Assembly: GCA_027559495.1 (NCBI GenBank)
Contig: JAMXSV010000012.1
Coordinates: forward strand, 248,001 to 312,000
Source: Aurifilum marmelostoma
Taxonomy: Eukaryota; Ascomycota; Sordariomycetes; Diaporthales; Cryphonectriaceae
DNA length: 64,000 nt
Direction: 5' to 3'
The notes beneath the pieces were generated by a model that did no database searches, had not been told where the DNA came from, and was given only the letters and a program-made list of their open reading frames with translations. Positions within the stretch are counted from its first letter, which is position 1. Each line of letters opens with the position of its first letter. Below are positions 32,662-42,202 of this stretch, piece by piece. A program made the position numbers and the translations under genes.

Positions 32662-32980
32662 TATTGTTCGGAGAGCCAGCCGGAGTTCAGAAAGACAACA
32701 AACGGACTGATGACAATTCTTACCAGGGGGTTATCAGTGCTCATCTTGGGGTCCTTGCGATTGATCACGAGCCATCAGGTGTTCAGATCGGACTCAATAC
32801 ACGTGTCCAAAGCGACAAGACAGCCACAAAGTGTGCTTGAGAAAGCAAAGAAACTGTATAGTTTTACAAATATTAATATATTCTAAAAGGATGTTTGGGT
32901 CAATGCCCCAGCAAAGAGCATCTATCCATCTAATGATCTATATACAAATACAAACATATACATAAGCTGATGCCACGCAT

Positions 32981-34635
32981 CTACACCAGAAATTCCTCGG
33001 TCAGCCAGTGCCTCAGAACCACATATCCCTCGCTGTGCGACTCCTTGTCGATGCGCACGATAATGGCAGCGTGGCTATGGCGGTTGCGGTGGATATAGAC
33101 GGGGTACTTCCGCCAGCCGAGGCTGTCGAGGGACGTGATCATCTCGAATTGGCAGGGCGCAAGGGCCAGCGTCGGCTGGCCCGGCTGGCTCTGCTTGCGC
33201 TCCAGTCGCAGGATGTTTGCGTCGCTCGCTCGCCTGGCCGCCATGCTGTTGGGGGTCTTGTCGGAGTCCTGCTTCTCCAGCAGCGGCTTGTGCGCCTCCT
33301 TTTCGGGGTCTGAGACCTCGCCGTCTTCTTCGGACCCGTCGTCGTCCGTCAGGCCGAGGTATTCGTTCTGGTGGAAGCTGTTCAGGCCCTCGTACACATC
33401 CTCGACAGCCTCACGAAGCTCGTTGATCATGAGTGGCGGCGACCGGTAGTCGGCGATGTTGATGCCCGCCAGGCCCTTCTCGTGCAGCGCAATGCGCTTC
33501 GAGCTCCGCACCGTCTGGATGGCGCTGTTGATAAAGTACGCCACGAGGCCGATGGGCACAAAGATGACCAGCGCGAGGATGAGGGGCACGCGCCGGATCC
33601 ACTTGGTCGCCCACTCGGGGAAGGCCTCTTTCTTCCAGGCGTACGGCGGGATGTGCTCGACGGGGTGCACCGGGTCGAGGATGACGTCCTCGTAGCCCTT
33701 GAGGTAGTTGACCCGCACCCTGTCCATGTTGGCGAAGGGGTTGGTCTTGGCTATAGCGGAGGTATAGTAGACGGTGCTCCGGTCGTTCTCGATGTTGGCG
33801 TACAAGGTGCGGCGCTTGAACTTGGCCAGCCCCTTGTAGAAGATGGAGTTGCGGTCGGCCAGCACGGCGAGCAAGGGCCGGCCCGTATCGCGGAACTTGT
33901 CGATGAGGAAGAGCTGCCTGCCGGACATGGACAGGGTGCGTGCGCCGAGAACGTTCCACAGGTGGTTTGCGGTGCCGTGCAGAGGGGTGCGGACGCCGAG
34001 GAAGGGGCTGGCAAAGGCGGTAAAGTTCATGCACTCGAGCTCGTCCAGCGTGCCCTTGGCGTACAGGAGGCCGATGGCATAACGGGCGACCAGGCCGCCG
34101 TGGCTGTAGCCGATGATGGAGAGCCTCCTAATCCTGCCCCCTCGCCGCTCGATGGCCTGCAGCTCCTCCTGGATCTCGAGGCACACCCTCTCGCCCCCGA
34201 GCTCGGCGCCATCGTAGGTGAAGGAGCCGCTGTTTCGTTTCGCGCAGAGGATGTAGAGCTTATCGGCGGGATGTTTCGCGCGTAGGGCCTTGGCGATGCT
34301 CGCCATATGGTTCGGGTTTCCCCATAGCTGGAAAAAGGAAGAGAGAACCTTGTCAGCGAATTGCAGAATTTCCCTGAGACAAACGCCATCATGGCGTCAA
34401 CGACATTCATATAAGCCAGGACTGTGTACATGCGTGCTTGCAAATGCACAGGAGAAGAGGGGGTCAAGGGAATAGGAGGCAGGAAATCAAATCGAACCAG
34501 AGCCGATCAGATCATTTCCAGAAAGCCAGGATACAAAAAGAACAAGACAGCCAGACGAGCAGAGAACAAACATACCCCATGGACCAGAACGACGAGGTGG
34601 TCGGCCTCGATCTCACCGCCGGTATAATCAGCCAT
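32981..34635 (-). CDS. DUF676 serine lipase/esterase (ROG1-like)
   Basis: Two exons, 34635-34576 and 34327-32981; intron 34575-34328 is 248 bases (GTATGT...CAG, phase 0). The protein has 468 residues. The start at 34635 precedes ADHLVVLVHGLWGNPNH, the oxyanion-hole region of the alpha/beta hydrolase. The nucleophile is S95 in GYSHGG; the acid and histidine are plausibly the aspartate near YEDVILDP and the histidine in the VEHIPPY region (inferred). One membrane helix lies at about residues 267-287 (VPLILALVIFVPIGLVAYFI), followed by an acidic linker and a C-terminal region. Yeast ROG1 acts on monoacylglycerol and others of this family act on phospholipids; the substrate here is not deducible. 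It is divergent from REX3. Confidence 0.9.
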
Positions 34636-36507
34636 CTCGTCGTAATGGCTGATCAGGGACCGGTCGATGGATCGGATCGAGAAGGGCAGCAGCTTGGGTG
34701 TTTTTTGTAGTGGGTTGTCGTCTCCCAGGGTAGGTGGGATGGCGAGCCGCAAAAAAAGGCGGGCTCGCCAAACCACCGGTTAAATCCGAGGGGGGGGTTG
34801 CCTGCAGGACAGTGCTGTGCCTGTGCAGGACAGTGGCCCAGGGGTTGTCCTCTCCTTTAAAATTAGGGGGCTTGGCTTTATCAGCCACTATAACCACCCA
34901 GTCACTGCAGGGTGTTGCTGTCGTCAACCACGCCGGACCACCCACACACAACCTCTCAATATCTTTCTGTCCCACTCACAGCGAGCCTTTCAGGGGTTCT
35001 ATACAATTATGCAATGTATGCACATATTGCATAGCACAAAAAACGAAGAAAAAAAGAAGAAGAAAACGGACCCTCCCCCGTGCCAGGCCTCGTCTTCAAC
35101 GACCCCCCTTCTCTCTGTTCAAAACAAGAGCAATGATGTGAGATTGACAAAAACTTATTCCTCTGCTGTAGACTGTTTTGGCAGGTATTCTGTTCAGACA
35201 CCAGCAAGATAGTCAGTCTCGTGTGTGTTGCCTTCCAGTGTTGCTGTTGGTGTTGTCGATGGGCGGTAGAGCACTGGTGTCTGACTTGTGTGTATAACGA
35301 CAAGAATAGGACAGGTCTTGAATGATCACAACCTCAAATTGAGAGCAAGGCACACAACATGCAGGGCAGATTGACAGTCAAATAAGACATATGGGTAAAT
35401 AAATACCAATTTGAGGCTCTCGGCTTGTGACGAGCCCCCACAGATAAGACCTCAAACGTCTGGAATATCTTCATGCCTATCTAGATCAACAAGATAAGGG
35501 AAACGGAGGCAGGCCCTGCATGGCATGGCGCCAAGGAGGATATTCTCTCTTTCTCAAGTCAGATATCGGTGACCGATAAGCCTGCACATCAAATGAGGGT
35601 TGCTTGGGATTCTCACCAAGAGAGGAGGAGGAAAAGAAACCTCCACTTACTCCATTGGTTGAGGAGTCGTGGAAACGTTGAGGCCGACCTCAATAGGGTC
35701 GGAACGTGGGCAGCAATGTCTGACTTCTAGATATATACAAAGTAAATAAGAAATACACATACAGTACATGATATAGGTTGCATTATCCTGACGATAATGG
35801 CAGATTCTCAAGTACTGCGAGTACTGTAGTACCGTTGGCAGTGCCAAGCCTAGAATGCAGTACCTAGAGTAGTACTATGTACGGTGTAGTGTACTATGTA
35901 AGAGCGTTACAGCCGGCCCCCATGGTACCTCCCCCCCGCGGTTCAGCCCTCTGCTGTGGAAACTTCCTAGGCGCTGGGACCCACTGTGGCCTTCAGCCTC
36001 ACAGGGGTGTGGGCGTGGGTGTGTGTGTGTTCTATCTTCCCTCAACTCCAGAATTTGACATCAATCCAAACCTTTTTTTCCCACAAACTGAACCAACCCA
36101 GACAAAGACATATCAACAACAATTGCCCTTTCACTGGCCCAGTGTTTCTGTTAATACAAACAAAGCAAGGGCATACAGGATACTTTCGCTCCGTCTCCGT
36201 GCGGCTAGGGTCTTCGGTTTTTTCTCTTCCTTCCGTCTCATATTCGTAAATGTCGAGTGCGTTGCTGAGGCTCCTCTCCCCGCGCGTCTATACGTCGTCG
36301 TCGGCAGGCCTTTCTTCCTCACGTCACTTTTGCCACAAACCACGGCGCTCGACACTCCTACCGCACGTCTTGGGGCGTCCTGCGCCTTCTTGGTGTCTGG
36401 GGAGCGAGCAGTTGGTCTCCTCGACCAGCTCGGCATCAGCATCAGCTCTCCTCCTGCTGCGGCGACATTGACTCCCACGCCCGACTGGCCGGTCCACCAT
36501 CGTTACG
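34636..36507. promoter_or_regulatory. Divergent upstream region lipase / rex3
   Basis: 1.87 kb between two divergent starts. It is AT-rich around 35300-35880 and pyrimidine-rich from 36050 on. A 73-codon upstream ORF (36250-36471) ends 36 bases before the REX3 ATG. No other gene seen. Confidence 0.45.
36250..36471 (+). other. Possible upstream ORF of rex3
   Basis: A 73-codon ATG-initiated frame lies in the leader and ends 36 bases before the REX3 start. It is arginine- and serine-rich with few acids, like a mitochondrial presequence, but has no homology I recognise. It could be a translation-limiting uORF or chance. Confidence 0.2.
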
Positions 36508-38799
36508 ATGGCCAGCGCCGTTCCTTTGTTCAATGGCCTCAAGCACCTTCCGTGCCCCAAGGAGTCTGGAGGCCGCACATGCACGACCGCAGGCTGTCTC
36601 TTTGGCCATAAGGCCGACAATCAACCTGCCGACAATGGAAGCCGCCACCAATCTTTGGACGGCGCCGCAGACGGAGAGACCAAGACCGACCGTGCCAGCG
36701 AAGAGACCGGGGCCCCGCCCAGTAAGCGTCAAAAGACGGCCAGTCGCAGACCTGGTGAGGTTGAGGACAAAGGCCAAGATCAAGGTGGCCGCGTGGGCGG
36801 TGGGCACGCTAGTGGCTCACATGCCACAAGTAATACCAACGACAGCCTGACACCTGTCGACCGCGTCCAGGCGTCTGATCTCTACGACCCATTGTCACCC
36901 CCTGTCGCTGGCCATGCACTTCCACCTGCGTCACCGATGGCTGTGACCCCCTCATCTCTGAGGAACCAGACAATCACTCCCTCGACGCCGCTCAAGTCAT
37001 CTACCACCGTTGCCTCGACGGCCTCCAGGGCGTTGCCCCATCCCTCCTCTGCTTCTGAGACACCTACTTCAAGTCGAAATGCGACACCTGCCTCGGCTGT
37101 CAGGAACTCAACACCAGCCAGTCTGCCGGCTTCTTCCCCGGCCGGGTCTCCAAGCGACACGCGAAAGGCACTGGCGATGGGCCAGTCGGCATCCAGATCC
37201 ACGGCACCCTCTCCTTCTCAGACACCCAAGCCCGCAAGGAAGCCCGAGTCTCTGAATCCTCGCCATCTTCCTGCGGCTCCAGCCCCTCACGGCACCCGAC
37301 ACAAGTTGCTGGTCCTGCTACACGCTGACTACACCCGCCTCAACAGCAAGGTCTCCGACGGGGCTACCAAGGATCCACAGCTCAAGCCTCTCGCCATGTC
37401 CGCCCAGGAGCTCATCTGGATGGCACTAGACCGCGAGCAGGAGCTGGCCACGCAGAAGGCTGCCGTCTACAACAATGCCATGCGGCAGGAGGTCATGAAG
37501 TACAAAAGGATGAAGCTCGACGCCTGGGTGACCGAACGTAAACAGGTCTTCGACAAGAATACGACGGTCCAGAAGAACCCAAGCATCGGTGCGCCGGTTG
37601 TCATTAACACCGGCCTAACTACGGCTCAGGAAGTCGTTGTCCTCCAGCAGAGGCTAGTCACGCCTATCACCAACCTCGAGCAGTACGGCTACGTCCCCGT
37701 CCCACCCACAGATGAACAGGTTCAGGAGGCGGAGCAGGCTGTGAAGTGGTCTCAAGGCTGGGAGCAGTGTGACAGATGCACGGCTCGTTTTCAGGTCTTC
37801 CCTGGCCGCGACATCGAGACTGGCCAGCTCGCCTCAGGTGGACAGTGCAATCATCACCCCGGCAGGCCGTACTTCCCCCTGCGCCCGAAGGGAGATGCCA
37901 CCTGGGTAACCAAAAAATACCGCTGCTGCAACCAGGATGTGGGCGAGTCTCCAGGCTGTACTGTCAGTGAGAACCATGTCTGGAAGACGACGGATCCGAA
38001 GCGCCTTGCGTCCCTGTGGAAGTATGCCGAGACGCCCGCCAATGATGGCCCCCTCGTGCAGCAGGTGGTCGCCTTCGACTGCGAGATGGGCTACACTGTG
38101 CACGGCATGGAGCTGATCCGGGTGACGGCTACCTCCTGGCCCGACGGCGCTGAGCTGCTCGACGTTCTCGTCCAGCCGTACGGCGAGTTCCTGGACCTCA
38201 ATTCCAGATACAGTGGTGTCTGGCCCGAGGACCTGGCCCGTGCCGTACCATGGACCCAGGACTGGACGCCTCCCCCGCAACAACCTGGCGAGAGGAAGGT
38301 CCTGCAGAAGGTGTCGTCTCCAGAACTGGCCCGGAATCTGCTCTACTCGTTCATCAGCCCCGATACCATCCTCATCGGCCACGGCCTGGAGAATGACCTC
38401 AACGCCATGCGCATGGTCCACCCCAAGATTGTCGACACGATCCTCCTGTACCCACACAAGCGGGGCCTGCCGGTCCGGACAAGCCTGAAGATACTCATGG
38501 AGACCCTTCTCAACCGGCGGATCCAGGTCGACACAGGTGAGGGCCACGACAGCGCCGAAGATGCCCGGGCTGCGGGCGACCTGGTCCGGTACAAGGTGGA
38601 GAAGGAATGGATCCTCATGAAGTCTCAGGGCTGGAGGTGGGAGGACGGCGTGCTCCGCGCCCCAGGCTGGAAACCCACCCTGCAGCCGCAGCACAGCAGC
38701 GAGGAGTCTGTCGATATGGAGGATGGGGGGCGCGCTGCTCAACGAGGAAACCCTCGAGGCCGAATCGTAGGGGACCCTCAGGCAGATGCTGGGCAATAA
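36508..38799 (+). CDS. rex3: RNA exonuclease 3 (DEDDh family) with CCCH finger
   Basis: Single exon, 763 residues from the ATG at 36508. The N-terminus carries a CCCH finger with C16-x8-C25-x4-C30-x3-H34. Residues about 60-260 are a low-complexity Ser/Thr/Pro linker, followed by a helical segment. A second cysteine/histidine cluster near 420-490 (CDRC, CNHH, CCNQ) precedes the exonuclease domain. The catalytic set is visible: D524 and E526 in FDCEMGY, D630 in LENDLNAM, H680 and D685 in HDSAEDA, the DEDDh arrangement. REX3-type 3'-5' exonucleases trim snRNA and MRP RNA ends in the nucleus. The N-terminal CCCH finger is a filamentous-fungal addition relative to short yeast Rex3 (from memory, not checked). 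Confidence 0.92.
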   Translation: MASAVPLFNGLKHLPCPKESGGRTCTTAGCLFGHKADNQPADNGSRHQSLDGAADGETKTDRASEETGAPPSKRQKTASRRPGEVEDKGQDQGGRVGGGHASGSHATSNTNDSLTPVDRVQASDLYDPLSPPVAGHALPPASPMAVTPSSLRNQTITPSTPLKSSTTVASTASRALPHPSSASETPTSSRNATPASAVRNSTPASLPASSPAGSPSDTRKALAMGQSASRSTAPSPSQTPKPARKPESLNPRHLPAAPAPHGTRHKLLVLLHADYTRLNSKVSDGATKDPQLKPLAMSAQELIWMALDREQELATQKAAVYNNAMRQEVMKYKRMKLDAWVTERKQVFDKNTTVQKNPSIGAPVVINTGLTTAQEVVVLQQRLVTPITNLEQYGYVPVPPTDEQVQEAEQAVKWSQGWEQCDRCTARFQVFPGRDIETGQLASGGQCNHHPGRPYFPLRPKGDATWVTKKYRCCNQDVGESPGCTVSENHVWKTTDPKRLASLWKYAETPANDGPLVQQVVAFDCEMGYTVHGMELIRVTATSWPDGAELLDVLVQPYGEFLDLNSRYSGVWPEDLARAVPWTQDWTPPPQQPGERKVLQKVSSPELARNLLYSFISPDTILIGHGLENDLNAMRMVHPKIVDTILLYPHKRGLPVRTSLKILMETLLNRRIQVDTGEGHDSAEDARAAGDLVRYKVEKEWILMKSQGWRWEDGVLRAPGWKPTLQPQHSSEESVDMEDGGRAAQRGNPRGRIVGDPQADAGQ

Positions 38800-39496
38800 C
38801 TATTTTCTCCCGCTACTCACGGCAGGTGTTTCTGGGATGCGTCTAGGATAAGGATAGCATGGGGGGAGGTGGTCGCGGATGGGGGGTCATTGCATATATG
38901 CATGCGTGCATCGGGCATATGGAGTCTGGGAATCGCTTTCATCCTACAGCGTTTAGAAATGGGTGTGGCCATCACAACAATGCTCTTCCCCCGTGCCCGC
39001 TCCCCTTTTCTCTCTATATACAGCGCCGTACATCTTACGCAGCATCAATGGTAGAAGCTACGGGACCGTCCTGCGACAGCAGGCGTCAGACATGAGATTT
39101 GTCTTCCATCTTTTGGTTTTTGTCCTTTATATCTCGGAGTGCCTCCCTTACTGACTGGCCTCACTTGTCTCTGTCTGTGAACTAATGTGCTGGTGGCATG
39201 CTTCCTCTGGCATTAATTCATCATAATAGTGGAGTAGACGAGTGCCCCTCTTGAGACCTCGTCAAGATATGTGGTTTACACGGGCTGCCATTCAGCCCTA
39301 ACAAGGAAAAATTCCTCATCTGCCTCTCTCTCTCCTCTGCATTTCCTCCTCGGTTTCTCCTCTCCATCCTTGCTTCCTCGATGACCTCCTCTGCTTGCCT
39401 TTTTCATTGAAATTTTTTTTTCCCTGTCCCCGCGAGCTCCGAAGCTTTCTGCGGAGAACTCTTTCCAATACACTTGTCTACATCTCCAGCCTCCTC
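38800..39496. other. Convergent region rex3 / phb1
   Basis: 3' flanks; pyrimidine-rich near 39310-39430 on the plus strand. No gene seen. Confidence 0.5.
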
Positions 39497-40422
39497 TCAT
39501 GCCCGGCCGGCATTCAACAGGATGTTTGTTCCCTGCTTCCCGCCCGGGAGATATGCAACATTCGGGTTGCTCGCCAGGGTGTTTGCGATGTCCCTGCTGG
39601 CCTCAATCTTGCGGATCTGCACCAGGCCGTCGCCGCTCTTTGCGATAGCCTTGGCGATGGCGTCGGCGCTCTCGGCCTCACCCTCTGCGCGGATGACGTT
39701 TGCCTGGCGCTCCTGTTCGGCCTTCTCGACGATGAAGCGGGCGCGCTCGGCGTCTTGCTGGGCAATCTGCTTCTGCTCGACGGCCTTTGTGAACTCCTTG
39801 CCAAAGGTCATGTGGGTGATGGATACGTCCTCGAGGGCAATGTTGAACTCGGCGGCGCGCTTCATCAGGTCGGTGCGGATGCGCTGGGAGACGGCCTCGC
39901 GCTGCGTGATGAGCTCGGCGGCGTCGAACTGGGCGACGATGGACTTGAGGACCTCGTTGCCGATGGAGGGAAGCACGCGCTCGTCGTAATCCTGGCCGAG
40001 GTTCTAAACGACAAACGAAAACTTGTCAATTATTTTCACAGGAGATGCAGGAAGAAGAGACGGAGGCAGACAGGGAGAGAGTGACGAACCTGGTAGATCT
40101 TGGGCAAAGCCTGCACCTCAGGCCTGTGCAGTACCCTCAAGGTAAGGCTGACCATCTGCAGATCCTTGGAGCCAGTAGTGGTGGCGATGTTTCTGGGCTT
40201 GGTACGCACATCGAAGACGATGCTCTTCTGCAGCCAGGGAATGAGGAAGTGTGTGCCCTCGTTGATAACGCCCTCCTTAACTCCCGAGAGACGGTCGAAG
40301 ATGACGGCACGCGAGCCGCCGCGCACGTCGTATATGGAGTTGTTGATGAAGCTTGCACCGAGGGCGGCGGGGATAGCAAAGCGGTAGATGTTCCGCAGGG
40401 CGTTGGGACTTATTTGCGCCAT
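39497..40422 (-). CDS. phb1: Prohibitin-1
   Basis: Two exons, 40422-40090 and 40003-39497; intron 40089-40004 is in phase 0. The protein has 279 residues, matching the family. A short hydrophobic N-terminal anchor (FAIPAALGASFINNSIYDV) is followed by the SPFH/PHB domain (RAVIFDRLSGV, GTHFLIPWLQKSIVFDVRT, QDYDERVLPSIGNEVLK) and a long C-terminal coiled coil (residues about 180-250). PHB1 forms ring complexes with PHB2 in the mitochondrial inner membrane, controlling m-AAA protease activity and cristae. It shares a 600-base region with divergent QCR8, another inner-membrane protein. A CA-repeat lies in its presumed 5' leader. Confidence 0.96.
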
Positions 40423-40438
40423 TGTTGAGAGATGTGTG

Positions 40439-40480
<42 letters not shown>

Positions 40481-41021
40481 TGCGTGAAGACGAAAGCAGC
40501 AGATGCCAGGCCACCACCCCAAGAGGAGTAGAGAATATTCCGTTTGTAGAGCCCAGCAGATGTTTCCCAGTGATGAGGAAGCCAAAGACCCTACGAAGGA
40601 AGAGACAGACAGCAAGCTTGAGGTAAAGATAGCTCAGCTTGGCCAGTAGATGCTGTACGGAGCTTGGTCGTAGTGGTGATGATGATGAGCTCGACTGAAA
40701 AGACCCCTCGTACGCACTATGGCACCACGGCAAGCACGGGTAGGTAGCTCTTGCAGGTACTACAAACTGCAGCGAAAAAGATGGATGGTCCGTGCTTCTT
40801 GACATGCCCACCTGTGGCTGATGTGCACTAGTCTCATTATAGCTAGCTCGGCTCAGACCCAATCGCCTGCCAGACGATTCCGATTTCCAACGACGACGGC
40901 GAACGGCTGGAGCAGTGACAACTTTGAAGCTCTCCACGACACCCGCCTCGACGACTAACCGACCGCCTTCAATTGACTCCACCCCCTCTTTTGGAATATC
41001 AATTGAGATCACATCGCCAAC
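40423..41021. promoter_or_regulatory. Divergent promoter phb1 / qcr8
   Basis: 599 bases between the two ATGs. Includes a (GT)n microsatellite at 40432-40486, which falls about 10-65 bases upstream of the PHB1 ATG and would be (CA)n in its mRNA. Confidence 0.55.
40432..40486. repeat. (GT)n microsatellite in the phb1 leader
   Basis: About 17 uninterrupted GT units at 40442-40476 with imperfect flanks. Confidence 0.9.
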
Positions 41022-41772
41022 ATGAGACCTACACAGATAATGCGCTCCGGCGGCGAGGAGCTTGGCAAGTACAACAAGTAAGTGCAGAAGCAGGCCTGCG
41101 GAAACCTTCGGATCTCACATGGCGCGCCTTTTATTCTGCTTGAGGCTGGTCATTTGCTAACAACCACCGTCCGTACAGGTACCTTGGCCATGGCTGGGGG
41201 TCCTTCGGTGAGTGACACCTTGCTTCTCCCACCTCTCTCGCTCTTTCGACCTGCCGACGACACACCCCGAAGCCGAAGCTACGTCGAATGATCTTGTGGC
41301 GACTCGATGTCCCTCCCGAGCTCGAGGGCAGGCGAACAAAGCTATGGATCTGGGCACGCGTGTTGAATGCTGTTGGAAGGCCGTCATAGTTAGAGGCAAA
41401 GAATCGCTGACGGGACCATCTCATCAAAACAGGCACCCCGGTGCAGAAGCAAAAGGGCATTGTCACCTACGGCATGGCCCCCAACCGACAGAACCCCTTC
41501 GCCGGCGCTGCCCACGCTGCCGTCTTCAACACGTGGCGACGCTTCAGCGCACAGGTCCTCTACGTCGTTCCTCCCTTCATCGCCGCTTACTACATCGTGG
41601 ACTGGGCTGTCGAGAGGTCAGTTTGTGCCATGGGAGACATTACTTTGCATAGGCTGGATGGGTGAATGAGGATGATCTGAAGTAGACGAGTGCTGACGAG
41701 AAGCCCGTTGACAGGAACCACTACCTCAACTCCAAGGCCGGTGTTGCTGAGTTTGGCGATGCCGAGGAGTAG
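41022..41772 (+). CDS. qcr8: Ubiquinol-cytochrome c reductase subunit 8
   Basis: Four exons: 41022-41077, 41179-41207, 41433-41616 and 41715-41772; every junction keeps phase and gives 108 residues. The UcrQ family pattern is present: YLGHWGSFG-like GHGWGSFGTP, KGIVTYGMAPNRQNPFAG, and a single membrane helix (AQVLYVVPPFIAAYYIVDWAVE), ending NHYLNSKAGVAEF. QCR8 is a small inner-membrane subunit contacting cytochrome b near the ubiquinone sites of complex III. The second exon is 29 bases. Confidence 0.96.
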
Positions 41773-42202
41773 GCGCTGCATTAGGTGCTGGGATGGGAAA
41801 CAGAGCGAAAAAAGACGGGCTCACTCGTTGGGACAGATGGAGGAGATATGCCATCGTACGGGTGTTGCTGCAGCCGGAAGTATGCTGCCTTGTACATCAA
41901 TGACGAGGAGACAGGGACGACGAAAGAATAGACTAGAGATCTTTGGCCAGCCCTTACACCCGTATTTCACACTTACCATTGACTCCTGCTCCCTCGCTAT
42001 ATGTCTTCAGCAGCACCAGCACCGGCACCATCAAGACACGTCTATGACAGGGATTCTGTCACGACTAAGCCTCGAAACATGTTCGTTCGCTAACATCTCT
42101 TGCTTTGCATCATGGATATTCGTCTTCTGAAATCATTATTTCACTTGTGCCCGCTGATCTCGTCCTAGGTCCTTGCAGCATAGCGCCTCCCTCTGGTCTA
42201 AT
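41773..42202. other. Convergent region qcr8 / monooxygenase
   Basis: 430 bases of 3' flank; nothing recognised. It marks the step from core genes to the accessory block on the right. Confidence 0.5.

Larger units (their letters stand above)
31424..32980. other. Convergent region with two T-G homopolymer blocks
   Basis: Between the AN1 gene and the lipase 3' end. Contains a C10 run (31667-31676) and two blocks of poly-T followed directly by poly-G. No gene recognised. Confidence 0.6.

Noticed and set aside
33371..34285. 304-codon plus-strand frame across the lipase
   Set aside because: Antisense shadow of the DUF676 gene.
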